Of a stretch of DNA of 64,000 nucleotides, positions 56,766-64,000 are shown one piece after another. The stretch comes from Colwellia sp. M166 (lineage in GTDB: Bacteria > Pseudomonadota > Gammaproteobacteria > Enterobacterales > Alteromonadaceae): NCBI RefSeq assembly GCF_024585285.1, contig NZ_CP040755.1, positions 1,240,001 to 1,304,000 on the forward strand. Direction: 5' to 3'. A program made the position numbers and the translations under genes. The notes beneath the pieces are model-generated. The model saw only the letters and a list, made by a program, of their open reading frames with translations, made no database searches and was not told the origin of the DNA. Numbering within the stretch: the first letter of the stretch is position 1; each line of letters opens with the position of its first letter.

Positions 56766-57743
56766 ATGGCAGAAATGCAGCCACTAAAATCAATTATAAT
56801 CTTGCTGATGTTCTTACTCTCCGCTTGTGGAGATCCAATAAAAGAGCAAATTACCCAGCAAATTCCACTCACTGAACAACGTATTGAATTGCTTGCTCAA
56901 GCCCTCGATAACGGCCAAGTACGTAATGCTAATTTAATTAGTCAATACGCAGACAGATTACTAAAAGATAAACCTGACTATAAACCTTTAATCGATGAAT
57001 TTTTAAAAGACGCGGGGACCCAAGGGCCAATGTATCTTGCTTTAGTTGATCGACTTAATACAGTAAAAAAACAGCCGCAAATGTTTAAAGATTCTCAAGC
57101 GCTTTATGATGAGTTATTAAATCTTTATCAAGCCGCTGATCCGGTTTTATATTCAGATGCATTGAGCGATCCGCTTAATGTTTTAGCTGATATGTCTGAA
57201 GGCACATTACCGCGCGTTAATGCCTTGTCAAAAGCACAAAGCCTTGCCGCCAATAAAGCGCAGGATTTTGGTACTGGTGAACAACTTATTGGTAATCCCG
57301 CTTACGGTAATTGGACTACTGGCTCTAATGGTATGTCGTTTTGGGCTTGGTATGGCATGTACTCAATGATGGGCGATTTATTTGGCTCTCGTCGTACAAG
57401 CTACAATGATTGGGGCCGTAGCCGAAACTATAGTTATTACAATGACTACGGTCGCAAGCGCTATAGCTCACCAAGTCAGCTAAACAAACAAACTGACTTA
57501 GATACTCGCACCAAAAAATCATTTGAAAGCCGTGGCCAAAAATATACTAGTGCTTACAGTAAAAATAGAACTGGCGCTTCAAGTATCTCTAGCCAAAGTA
57601 AAAGCGCACAAACCAGTGCCAATCGATTTACTAGCAAAGCAAGTAATAAAAGCGCTTATGCAAAATCAAGCAAAAGTGCCAAAAATGCTAGTTTCAGAAA
57701 CAGTAAAAGTACAACCTCACGTAGCTTTAGACGTGGAAAGTAG
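56766..57743 (+). CDS. Lipoprotein with Ser/Arg/Tyr-rich tail, first gene of the yjf-like cluster
   Basis: 325 aa. Lipobox LLSAC (Cys about residue 21) after a hydrophobic segment (SIIILLMFLLSAC). The start at ATG 56766 has GAGG upstream. Residues 25-165 form helices (EQITQQIPLTEQRIELLAQA, ISQYADRLLKDKPDYKPLID). A Gly/Trp/Tyr-rich stretch (WAWYGMYSMMGDLFGSRR) follows, then a low-complexity Ser/Lys/Arg tail ending SRSFRRGK. I do not recognise the family with certainty. It is cotranscribed with the DUF350 gene, 8 bp away; by context it is an envelope component of the PspA-linked system. Confidence 0.82.
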   Translation: MAEMQPLKSIIILLMFLLSACGDPIKEQITQQIPLTEQRIELLAQALDNGQVRNANLISQYADRLLKDKPDYKPLIDEFLKDAGTQGPMYLALVDRLNTVKKQPQMFKDSQALYDELLNLYQAADPVLYSDALSDPLNVLADMSEGTLPRVNALSKAQSLAANKAQDFGTGEQLIGNPAYGNWTTGSNGMSFWAWYGMYSMMGDLFGSRRTSYNDWGRSRNYSYYNDYGRKRYSSPSQLNKQTDLDTRTKKSFESRGQKYTSAYSKNRTGASSISSQSKSAQTSANRFTSKASNKSAYAKSSKSAKNASFRNSKSTTSRSFRRGK

Positions 57744-57751
57744 GGATAAAT

Positions 57752-58654
57752 ATGAATACATTTATTGAAATAACCGGCCTGAATCAAGAGCTACTGATTT
57801 TCTTAGCTATAGATATTACCATTGCCATTATATTACTGGGTGCCATGCGCTTTATTAGTGGTTTATCAGCGAAAGTAAATTCAACTGACGAACTGGCTAA
57901 AGAAGATAACTTTGCTTTTGGTATCAGTGTTGCAGGGAGTGTTGCTGCACTGGGTATTGTCCTAACCGGTGCCATTACCGGCGAAAACGCTGAAAGCTAT
58001 TTAATGGAAGCTATCGGTATGGCCAGTTACGGTATTTTTGGCTTAATACTCATTAAAATTGGTCGTGTATTTCATGATCGATTTGCCTTAAACCAAATCG
58101 ATAAAAATGCACAAATAAAAGCGCGTAATATTACTGTCGGTATTGTCGATGCCTCTGGCGCTATTGCTACCGCCATTATTATTCGCGCGGTACTACTTTG
58201 GGTTTATGGTTTAGACATTAATACTTTTACCGCAATTGCAGCAGGCTTCATTGTTTCACAGGCGATGCTGGTATTAGTCACTCGCATTAAAGAGCGTCAA
58301 TATGCTGCCAACAATCAAAACAGCAGCATGCAAAATGCTTTTGCTGAAGGTCAAATGGCGTTGGCTATTCGCTATGCAGGACAAGTTATTAGTACCGCCT
58401 TAGCCGTCACAGCGGCCAGCCACTTTTTAACTTATAGCCCAGACACATTACTCATTAACTTAGTGGGTTGGTTGGTGTTCGGTATGGTGATGACGTTATT
58501 GGTTGCCGCTCTAACATCAATTGCTAAGCGCCTCGTGCTTATGGGTATTAACCTAGTGGAAGAAGTCGATCAACAGCATAATATTGGTGTTGCCAGTGTA
58601 GAGATGGCGATCAGCATTTCTATCGCGCTTATTTTAACAGCCCTGATGTCGTAA
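57752..58654 (+). CDS. DUF350 inner-membrane protein (YjfL-like, duplicated)
   Basis: 300 aa with about eight hydrophobic helices in two related halves. Each half shows the DUF350 pattern of a small membrane bundle: FAFGISVAGSVAALGIVLTG in the first and QMALAIRYAGQVISTALAVT in the second. E. coli YjfL is a single DUF350 protein next to yjfI, yjfJ and yjfK; here the same partners follow 2 kb downstream. Function unknown, tied to PspA-type membrane stress. Terminator after it at 58679. Confidence 0.88.
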   Translation: MNTFIEITGLNQELLIFLAIDITIAIILLGAMRFISGLSAKVNSTDELAKEDNFAFGISVAGSVAALGIVLTGAITGENAESYLMEAIGMASYGIFGLILIKIGRVFHDRFALNQIDKNAQIKARNITVGIVDASGAIATAIIIRAVLLWVYGLDINTFTAIAAGFIVSQAMLVLVTRIKERQYAANNQNSSMQNAFAEGQMALAIRYAGQVISTALAVTAASHFLTYSPDTLLINLVGWLVFGMVMTLLVAALTSIAKRLVLMGINLVEEVDQQHNIGVASVEMAISISIALILTALMS

Positions 58655-58678
58655 TTGCCAAGGTAAGCTGCAGCCGTA

Positions 58679-58715
58679 AAATTCAAGCTTTATCAATTGG
58701 AGCTTGAATTTTTTT
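58679..58715 (+). terminator. Terminator after the DUF350 gene
   Basis: Arms AAATTCAAGCT and AGCTTGAATTT with an 11-base loop and seven Ts. It precedes the spermidine-synthase-like gene by about 35 bp, so that gene may depend on read-through or its own promoter. Confidence 0.82.
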
Positions 58716-58748
58716 ATCGCAATTTTTTAAAACAAACTAGGAATATTC

Positions 58749-60455
58749 ATGGTAAGCAACAAAAATCGGCTGTGGGACGATGTGCTCCTGATTTTAACTA
58801 TGGCTGTTTTGGCCGGTTGTGGACTTATATATGAATACCTGCTCTCTCATTACGCCGGCAGAGTTTTGGGTATCATGGAAAGCACCATATATGCGATGAT
58901 TGGCCTGATGATTGTCGCTATGGGTTTGGGTGCATTTGCCGCACGCAAAATTCAATGTGCTTTTAATGGTTTTGTCTGGTTAGAGCTTATTATTGCTTTT
59001 CTGGGTAGTAGTTCCATTCTTATTATTGGCGGTTTAATCGCCCTAACGCAGACCTTTCCTGAAGTATTAGGCACTATGTTCAACTTACCGCCTGATGCTT
59101 ATCCTCGGGGCGGCCTGTTCAAACAATTAAGTTTTATCGCCTTTAATAGCCCATATTTTTTCGGTTTAATTTTAGGTTTTTTTATCGGTATGGAAATACC
59201 GCTTATTGCCCGCATCCGAGAAGAAATACATCAAAAGCACCTGAAAAATAATCTGGGTACTATTTACGGCGCGGATTATGTCGGCGCGGGCATCGGTGCT
59301 GCCATTTGGGTGATGTTTTTACTCGCCATCGATATTAGCAAAGCCAGTGCATTAACTGCAGCGTTAAATCTTGTCGCCGGCAGTGTTTTTATTCTTTATT
59401 ATTGGCAAAAACTGACTTGGCGAAAAACTTTACTTACTGCTCATGCTGTATTGTTGGTAATGATCATGGCAATTTATCAATTTGGTAACGGTTGGCTAAG
59501 TCAAATGAGTAATTTACTATACCTCGACAAAGTCGTTTATAGCGACAAAACTCGCTATCAGCAACTGACCTTTACTCAGCGAAATATGGGTGCTAGTCAA
59601 GGTAACATTATTAATTTTTATTTAAATGGCCGCTTACAGTTTTCATCTTCAGATGAGTTTATCTACCACAGTTATCTAGTTAGCCCGGTGTTAGCGGGCT
59701 CAGCGCGCCATGATAATATTCTTATTATTGGTGGCGGCGATGGTTTAGCGCTTCGAGATGTTTTACAGTGGCAACCGAAAAAAGTCACCTTAGTTGATTT
59801 AGATACCGAGCTTCTTCAAATATTTGAAAATCCACACGAAAAACTCCCCCTTGACCTTGCCGATGCGATTGAAGCGTTAAATGCCGCAAGTTTACGCGAC
59901 AAGCGTGTTAAAATCATTTCTGCCGATGCTTTTATTGCCATCGACCAACTATTGCAAAACCAACAAACCTTCGACGCTATTATTGTAGATTTACCCGACC
60001 CAAGTCATCCTGATCTCAATAAACTCTATTCAGTAAATTTTTACGCCCGATTAAAACAATTATTGGCAGGTGATGGCTTAATAGGCATTCAATCAGCAAG
60101 TCCATATCATGCAAAAAATGCTTTTATTGCCATTGGGAAAACCGTACAAGCCGCCGGTTATTCAACAGTACAACAATATCACGATAACGTGCCAAGCTTT
60201 GGTGAATGGGGATGGACTATCGCCAATAAAATGGGCGCGGCACCTTTAACAAGATTAAAAGCTTTAACCGAGTTGCCTATCCCTCATCATTGGCTTACTT
60301 TACCTCTGGTAACCAATGCCTTTGAGTTTTCACAAGATTTTTATCAAGATAGTGACAAGGTGCCGATTAATTACCTTGGCAGCCATGCTATTTATCAATT
60401 GCATCAGCAAGCATGGCAAGATCAGCAAGGCTTAAATAATGCCCATTTACAGTAA
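58749..60455 (+). CDS. Membrane-anchored spermidine-synthase-like protein
   Basis: 568 aa. The N-terminal third has about seven hydrophobic helices (e.g. LTMAVLAGCGLIYEYLLSHY, FFGLILGFFIGMEIPLIARI). The C-terminal part is a polyamine aminopropyltransferase fold: YLNGRLQFSSSDEFIYH, IIGGGDGLALRDVLQW (SAM loop), VTLVDLD, and DLPDPSHPDLNKLYSVNFY with the catalytic-region Asp. So it may transfer an aminopropyl group at the membrane. Proteins of this layout are known beside PspA, DUF350 and related genes in many bacteria. RBS AGGAA. Confidence 0.88.
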   Translation: MVSNKNRLWDDVLLILTMAVLAGCGLIYEYLLSHYAGRVLGIMESTIYAMIGLMIVAMGLGAFAARKIQCAFNGFVWLELIIAFLGSSSILIIGGLIALTQTFPEVLGTMFNLPPDAYPRGGLFKQLSFIAFNSPYFFGLILGFFIGMEIPLIARIREEIHQKHLKNNLGTIYGADYVGAGIGAAIWVMFLLAIDISKASALTAALNLVAGSVFILYYWQKLTWRKTLLTAHAVLLVMIMAIYQFGNGWLSQMSNLLYLDKVVYSDKTRYQQLTFTQRNMGASQGNIINFYLNGRLQFSSSDEFIYHSYLVSPVLAGSARHDNILIIGGGDGLALRDVLQWQPKKVTLVDLDTELLQIFENPHEKLPLDLADAIEALNAASLRDKRVKIISADAFIAIDQLLQNQQTFDAIIVDLPDPSHPDLNKLYSVNFYARLKQLLAGDGLIGIQSASPYHAKNAFIAIGKTVQAAGYSTVQQYHDNVPSFGEWGWTIANKMGAAPLTRLKALTELPIPHHWLTLPLVTNAFEFSQDFYQDSDKVPINYLGSHAIYQLHQQAWQDQQGLNNAHLQ

Positions 60456-60504
60456 CTGTAAATAAGTTAAGATAACTTAAGATAAAAAAATCAAATCAAC
60501 ACTT

Positions 60505-60517
60505 GACATAATATGTC
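60505..60517. promoter_or_regulatory. Palindromic operator GACATA-A-TATGTC, copy 2
   Basis: Overlaps a good -35 TTGACA (60504-60509) that is 16 bp from TAAATT (60526-60531). Binding here should block the promoter of yjfI. Confidence 0.78.
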
Positions 60518-60540
60518 AGAGTGCTAAATTAACCCAATAC

Positions 60541-60553
60541 GACATATTATGTC
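60541..60553. promoter_or_regulatory. Palindromic operator GACATA-T-TATGTC, copy 3
   Basis: Same arms as copies 1 and 2. Centre lies 36 bp from copy 2, just after the predicted transcription start. Two sites around one promoter suggest cooperative repression. Confidence 0.78.
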
Positions 60554-60611
60554 GTTAAGTAAAAACAGTCATACTGATTTTTACGCTACTTATTAGCGCA
60601 TGAGGAATAAC

Positions 60612-61025
60612 ATGAATATTCATAAGATAGCTGATTACCTAAATACATTGGCCGACGAATCAGACACTGGGATGGTTTTTGACTGTCAGCCTATCTCAGG
60701 CGAAGTTGATGTATTACAAATTACGGTACTTGGCCGTGAAGAATTACCTATATTTCTTTCGGTAACTGATGATCAAATCATTTGCATCACTTACCTCTGG
60801 GGTGAAGAAGAAGTAAAAGCCGATAAGATGAATGAAATGCATGTCAGTATGTTAGAGATGAACATTCCTATGCCACTATCTTCATTTTCAAAAATTGGTG
60901 ATAAATACGTTATTTTTGGTGCACTAGCGATTAGTTCAACATTTAATGACATCGAACTCGAACTTGGCGTATTAAGTAACAATGCGCTAGAAATTATTGA
61001 CGACATGAGTGATTACTTAGTTTAA
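60612..61025 (+). CDS. yjfI: DUF2170 family protein YjfI
   Basis: 137 aa. Starts MNIHKIADYLNTLADESDTG; conserved FDCQPISGEVDVLQITVLGREELPIFLS (with breaks: FDCQPISGEVDVLQI / TVLGREELPIFLS), DKMNEMHVSMLEMNIPMPLSSF and a C-terminal ALEIIDDMSDYLV. DUF2170 always sits next to a PspA-like gene in this cluster type. ATG 60612 has GAGGAA just before it. First gene of the operon yjfI-yjfJ; function unknown. Confidence 0.9.
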   Translation: MNIHKIADYLNTLADESDTGMVFDCQPISGEVDVLQITVLGREELPIFLSVTDDQIICITYLWGEEEVKADKMNEMHVSMLEMNIPMPLSSFSKIGDKYVIFGALAISSTFNDIELELGVLSNNALEIIDDMSDYLV

Positions 61026-61048
61026 GCAGCCACCTTAGGAGTATTATT

Positions 61049-61738
61049 ATGAGTATTTTTAAAAAAATTATGACCGCGATTCGTGGCGGTGCCACTGAAG
61101 TAGGTGAATCAATTATTGACTCGAATGCCACCAGAATTTTTGAACAAGAAATTCGTGATGCAGAAAATCACTTAACACAAGCAAAACGTGATTTAACCGG
61201 CGTAATGGCACAACAAATGTCATCAAGCCGAGACGTTGATCGTATCAAACGTGAAATTGTTGAACATGAAGGTTATGCCGTTCAAGCACTAGAAAAAGGC
61301 GATGACGCTCTTGCACTTGCTGTTGCCGAAAAAATTTCAACACTTGAGAATGAATTAAGTACCCAACAACAAGCACTTGATAGTTTTCAAGGTAATGCAG
61401 AGCGCTTAAAAGAGCTAGTGAAAAAGAGTGAGCGTCACGTTGCTGAATACAAACGCCAATTATCTATGGTGAAAACTACAGAAAGCGTACAAAAAGCAAC
61501 TTCAGCAATTACCGATAACTTTTCATCAAGTAATTCTAAGTTATTAAATGCTAAAGACTCATTAGAACGTATTAAAGCTAAGCAACAAAAGTTTGATGAT
61601 CGCATGAAGGCCGCTGAGGTACTGGAATCAGAAAACTCAGATACTTCACTAGAAGCTAAACTTAAAGAAGCGGGGATTGGTGCTAGTGATAATAGCGCTA
61701 ATTCAGTGCTAGAACGTTTAAAAGCTAAAAAAAAGTAA
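61049..61738 (+). CDS. yjfJ: PspA/IM30 family protein YjfJ
   Basis: 229 aa, almost entirely helical coiled coil, as in PspA/Vipp1 (ESCRT-III-like) membrane-remodelling proteins. The N-terminal amphipathic part MSIFKKIMTAIRGGATEVGE is followed by FEQEIRDAENHLTQAKRDL and long heptad stretches, and ends VLERLKAKKK. It should bind stressed inner membrane from the cytoplasm. It lies 23 bp after yjfI. A terminator follows at 61754. Confidence 0.93.
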   Translation: MSIFKKIMTAIRGGATEVGESIIDSNATRIFEQEIRDAENHLTQAKRDLTGVMAQQMSSSRDVDRIKREIVEHEGYAVQALEKGDDALALAVAEKISTLENELSTQQQALDSFQGNAERLKELVKKSERHVAEYKRQLSMVKTTESVQKATSAITDNFSSSNSKLLNAKDSLERIKAKQQKFDDRMKAAEVLESENSDTSLEAKLKEAGIGASDNSANSVLERLKAKKK

Positions 61739-61753
61739 TTAACTAATACCAAT

Positions 61754-61788
61754 AACCGCTTAATATCAATGATGTTAAGCGGTTTTTT
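61754..61788 (+). terminator. Terminator/attenuator between yjfJ and yjfK
   Basis: AACCGCTTAA - 11-base loop - TTAAGCGGTTTTTT. Would give more yjfI-yjfJ transcript than downstream genes. Confidence 0.85.
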
Positions 61789-61834
61789 AGTTTACACCTG
61801 TAGCATAATTCACCGCGAACATTAGGAGTAAATA

Positions 61835-62473
61835 GTGAGTTTTTTCAAAAACATATTTAAAAAGCCAGCACAAGAGCGCAAGCTCAATAATGTCGAAGCG
61901 CTCACCTTAGGTGACATTATCGTACTGTCGGATAGCTTTGGTTTACCAACGGCGCTACGAGCGCAAGAGTTTCAGGTTAGCGCTGTTAATAGCTATGAAT
62001 TTGAACATAAAAATCAAATTGAATGGGTTTTACTCGGCAGTAATGATATTGAACTTTACTTAACCTTAGATGTTGACGATAAAACTTACTTGAAGTTTTC
62101 TCTGAAGATACTGCATCAAGATGTGGAAACACTTTTTGATCTTGAGCAATTTGCTGAAATTTTTGACGAGCCGGGCCAAGCACAATTAAGCCGTTTAGCC
62201 GACAGTGATAATACCTCAGGTTGGAGCAGTGAACTTTATCAACAAAGTAGCTTCGCCCAAGTAGGTTACTTCCATCGAAAAGATTATCGCAAAGACGCCT
62301 TATCCGCTTATGAGGGGAAAGACAGTGGTGAACAATTTGAACTGTATTCTCTCTACAATGAGGATCAAGATAAAGGCATTGATATCGAAGTATGGCAAGA
62401 TGGCGATACTGAAGTATTTTTAACCTTATTTAAACCAACGACAGATATTGTCGATATGTATCCAGGAAGTTAA
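61835..62473 (+). CDS. yjfK: DUF2491 family protein YjfK
   Basis: 212 aa, acidic, soluble. Starts at a GTG (61835) with AGGAG upstream, MSFFKNIFKKPAQERKLNNV. Conserved-looking parts: ALTLGDIIVLSDSFGL, IEWVLLGSNDIELYLTLDVD and EVFLTLFKPTTDIVDMYPGS. It matches DUF2491, which lies after the PspA homologue in E. coli yjfIJK. Function unknown. The next gene starts 2 bp after its stop. Confidence 0.85.
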   Translation: MSFFKNIFKKPAQERKLNNVEALTLGDIIVLSDSFGLPTALRAQEFQVSAVNSYEFEHKNQIEWVLLGSNDIELYLTLDVDDKTYLKFSLKILHQDVETLFDLEQFAEIFDEPGQAQLSRLADSDNTSGWSSELYQQSSFAQVGYFHRKDYRKDALSAYEGKDSGEQFELYSLYNEDQDKGIDIEVWQDGDTEVFLTLFKPTTDIVDMYPGS

Positions 62474-62475
62474 TT

Positions 62476-62805
62476 GTGGCACGAAAATTACCTGAAAAAT
62501 GGCAATCATCCATCAAAGCAGTGAAAGCGGTACAAGTTGCTTTTGATATGGATGAAAAAATTCAGCTAGCGATCAGAAAGCAAGCATTAGAGGGCGGTAT
62601 TAGCCCCTCAGAGCAGATTCGTGATATTTTAGGCCTGCCAACCAATAAGCGCCCAAAGCGTCCAAGACTAACGGTCAGCTTATCATCTGAAGATTATCAG
62701 TTACTTGCAGAAAAATATGACTTGCAAGCAGAACAACAACTTGAAATTAAGAAAAAATTAATGGATGATTTGATCAACTATGTTGATAATGAACTCATAG
62801 ACTAA
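62476..62805 (+). CDS. Small protein with two ribbon-helix-helix-like units; candidate local regulator
   Basis: 109 aa, GTG start with AGGAAG upstream. Two similar halves: residues about 17-52 (KAVQVAFDMDEKIQLAIRKQ, then GGISPSEQIRDILGLP) and 60-100 (PRLTVSLSSEDYQLLAEKYD and a following helix). Each has a short beta-strand of alternating residues, a helix, a turn and a helix, the RHH pattern of Arc/CopG/MetJ. A Lys/Arg-rich linker (TNKRPKRPR) joins them. Such a tandem could bind a palindrome like GACATA-N-TATGTC found at the cluster's promoters. The fold is inferred by eye; I do not recognise the family. Confidence 0.75.
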   Translation: MARKLPEKWQSSIKAVKAVQVAFDMDEKIQLAIRKQALEGGISPSEQIRDILGLPTNKRPKRPRLTVSLSSEDYQLLAEKYDLQAEQQLEIKKKLMDDLINYVDNELID

Positions 62806-62849
62806 AATACTTAACTATTATCAACTGATATATAATGTAAGAGATTAAA

Positions 62850-63335
62850 ATGATAATTGTGCAAAAAGCCATGGATAAAAGTCATTTATATAACGTTGAT
62901 GGCTTCGGGGTAAAAAATTACAATTATGGCTTTATCGCCATTGCTTCTTTTATTTTATTTTTTACGTTAAATTTAACTTTAGGTTATATAACTTATCAAG
63001 CTGAGCTTGGACTTGAAGCCTCACCGATAAAAAATTACACTGATGCTATCTGGCTAATGGTAATGTCCTCAACCACCATTGGTTTTGGCGATATCTACCC
63101 CATTACCTTCACCGGCCGCGCATCCGTTTTTATTATGTTTATTTTGGGTATTGGTATACTTGGTGGCATGGGCGCAGTATTTGCCAATAAAATATTCGGC
63201 TTTGCAGATACCAACATCAAAAACAGAGAGTTAAGGATGCAAAATTCTCAAATCATCGCTCAAAATAATGAAATCAGTAGAAAGCTGATAACATTAGAAG
63301 AAAAACTAGATACCATAACAAAGAGCCTAAAATAA
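62850..63335 (+). CDS. Two-TM potassium channel with C-terminal coiled coil
   Basis: 161 aa. TM1 (YGFIAIASFILFFTLNLTLG), pore helix and filter (MVMSSTTIGFGDIYPITF; filter TIGFGD, K+-type), TM2 (VFIMFILGIGILGGMGAVFA), then a polar coiled coil (RELRMQNSQIIAQNNEISRK, LITLEEKLDTI) that may tetramerise or gate. No RCK domain. It follows the RHH-like gene by 44 bp. Ion channels recur in PspA-linked clusters; a role in restoring membrane potential is inference. Start could also be the ATG at 62871. Confidence 0.88.
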   Translation: MIIVQKAMDKSHLYNVDGFGVKNYNYGFIAIASFILFFTLNLTLGYITYQAELGLEASPIKNYTDAIWLMVMSSTTIGFGDIYPITFTGRASVFIMFILGIGILGGMGAVFANKIFGFADTNIKNRELRMQNSQIIAQNNEISRKLITLEEKLDTITKSLK

Positions 63336-63462
63336 CGCTTGCTAAGCAATTAACAACGATTAATTATAGTTGCCCCGACAGCTGTGATTACCTCAATAAA
63401 TTCATCTTGTTTAACTAATACCTAACTTCGCATAACTGACATACTTAAGCGATGACACCACA

Positions 63463-63485
63463 AGGCGCTATAGGCGCTATAGGCG
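63463..63485 (+). repeat. 9-bp tandem repeat
   Basis: AGGCGCTAT twice plus AGGCG, about 80 bp upstream of the lpp-like gene. Confidence 0.75.
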
Positions 63486-63562
63486 TTTTATGTCATACTC
63501 ATTAATGCAATTATTTCTTTCACTTTAAAAAGTAAAATATCATCAAAGATAAGGGACATACC

Positions 63563-63823
63563 ATGCTATTAAAAAAAATAACACTAATTACCTTAGTTGC
63601 CATTATTAGTGGCTGTGCCAATACATCGGCATTAGAAGAAAACATTTCCCAACTAAGCCAAAAAGTAGACCGCTTAACAAAGCAAGTAGACAGCTTAACC
63701 TCACAGACAAAGTCAATATCAACTGAGGTTAATGATTTAAGCTCAGCACAAGCAGAAACGAAAATGGCAGTAGAAAAAGCCAACGACCGTATCGACAATA
63801 TGGTTGCTAGCTATAAAAAATAG
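63563..63823 (+). CDS. lpp: Lpp-like outer-membrane lipoprotein
   Basis: 86 aa. Signal peptide and lipobox (LVAIISGCANTS, Cys about residue 18), then a heptad-repeat coiled coil (LSQKVDRLTKQVDSLTSQTK, VNDLSSAQAETKMAVEKAND) and a C-terminal YKK, the form of Braun's lipoprotein whose last Lys is linked to peptidoglycan by L,D-transpeptidases. RBS AAGGGA. It stands alone after the stress cluster. Assigned by architecture; other short coiled-coil lipoproteins are possible. Confidence 0.85.
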   Translation: MLLKKITLITLVAIISGCANTSALEENISQLSQKVDRLTKQVDSLTSQTKSISTEVNDLSSAQAETKMAVEKANDRIDNMVASYKK

Positions 63824-63916
63824 CACTGATAGCGTTTAAATGCCGTATTGAAAGAGAAAGCACTAAACCTTGGTTTATGTGTTTTTTCTATCTGCTTTTG
63901 AATTTTACGCTACTGG

Positions 63917-64000
63917 TTAATCATTAACCAACTTAGTAACTAAACCTTTAGGGCTTGCTATTTGCTGTAATAACAACTGCATATTATCAGGGCTATCACC
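63917..64000 (-). CDS. C-terminal end of an unidentified protein (partial)
   Basis: The minus strand is open from the window edge to a TAA at 63917-63919 and reads GDSPDNMQLLLQQIASPKGL then VTKLVND. Only 27 residues are visible, with a protein-like amphipathic pattern. The stretch LLLQQIASPKG faintly recalls the end of pyrroline-5-carboxylate reductase, but it is too short to name. Confidence 0.4.
   Translation of the reverse strand, partial: GDSPDNMQLLLQQIASPKGLVTKLVND

Noticed and set aside
63917..64000. The end of proC
   Set aside because: The 27 visible residues share only a loose LLxQxxSPKG pattern and end earlier than ProC usually does; left unnamed.
1..64000. CRISPR arrays, tRNA or rRNA genes, prophage structural genes
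   Set aside because: No regular spaced repeats, cloverleaf-like sequences, rRNA stretches or phage genes were seen on reading.

Overview
The window is chromosomal DNA of an AT-rich marine gammaproteobacterium, most likely Colwelliaceae or a close relative in Alteromonadales (Colwellia/Thalassotalea-like). This rests on the Na+-pumping NQR operon, FabV, and the E. coli-like blocks fldB | dsbC-recJ-prfB-lysS and parE-yqiA-cpdA-yqiB-nudF | tolC, with hldE, lpxL and glnE next to them. The assignment comes from protein recognition and gene order; no search was run.

Layout. 1-3808: nqrA-B-C-D on the minus strand (nqrD cut by the window edge). 4196-5194: an IS982-family element with terminal inverted repeats and a 6-bp target duplication; its transposase is frameshifted. 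5331-13222: fabV, bolA, a broken alkB, rlmG, a YajG-like lipoprotein, a periplasmic cyclophilin, ampG and a 56-aa membrane protein. 13353-23241: DUF1232 and DUF3667 proteins, lysS, prfB with its programmed frameshift, recJ, dsbC, fldB (xerD missing from its usual place) and srmB. 23574-27646: a FecR-type anti-sigma protein plus a transducer-type TonB receptor, with no sigma factor beside them. 27660-38590: a SYLF lipoprotein, yaaA, talB, small conserved genes, an EAL protein, parC, two TPR-GGDEF proteins and a VOC protein.

38719-44402 is the most interesting region. It is a 5.7-kb segment bounded by a perfect 19-bp direct repeat. The right copy is exactly the last 19 bases of parE, including its stop codon. 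The left copy lies about 75 bp before a terminator that would suit parE. Inside, all on the minus strand, are a WYL-domain regulator of the BrxR/CapW type with an inverted-repeat operator, the wreck of a type I restriction specificity gene (hsdS), and two overlapping DUF262 genes, the second carrying an HNH/DUF1524 nuclease domain. I read this as an integrase-less defence cassette inserted at the 3' end of parE.

44384-56619: parE, yqiA, cpdA, yqiB, nudF, tolC, hldE, lpxL, a TcpQ-like protein and glnE. 56766-63335: an envelope-stress cluster related to E. coli yjfIJKL. It contains a lipoprotein, a DUF350 membrane protein, a membrane-anchored spermidine-synthase-like protein, DUF2170 (YjfI), PspA (YjfJ), DUF2491 (YjfK), a small protein that looks like two ribbon-helix-helix units, and a two-TM potassium channel. 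Three copies of the palindrome GACATA-N-TATGTC sit at its two promoter regions, so the two halves look like one local regulon, possibly controlled by the small RHH-like protein. An Lpp-like lipoprotein and the end of an unidentified minus-strand gene close the window.
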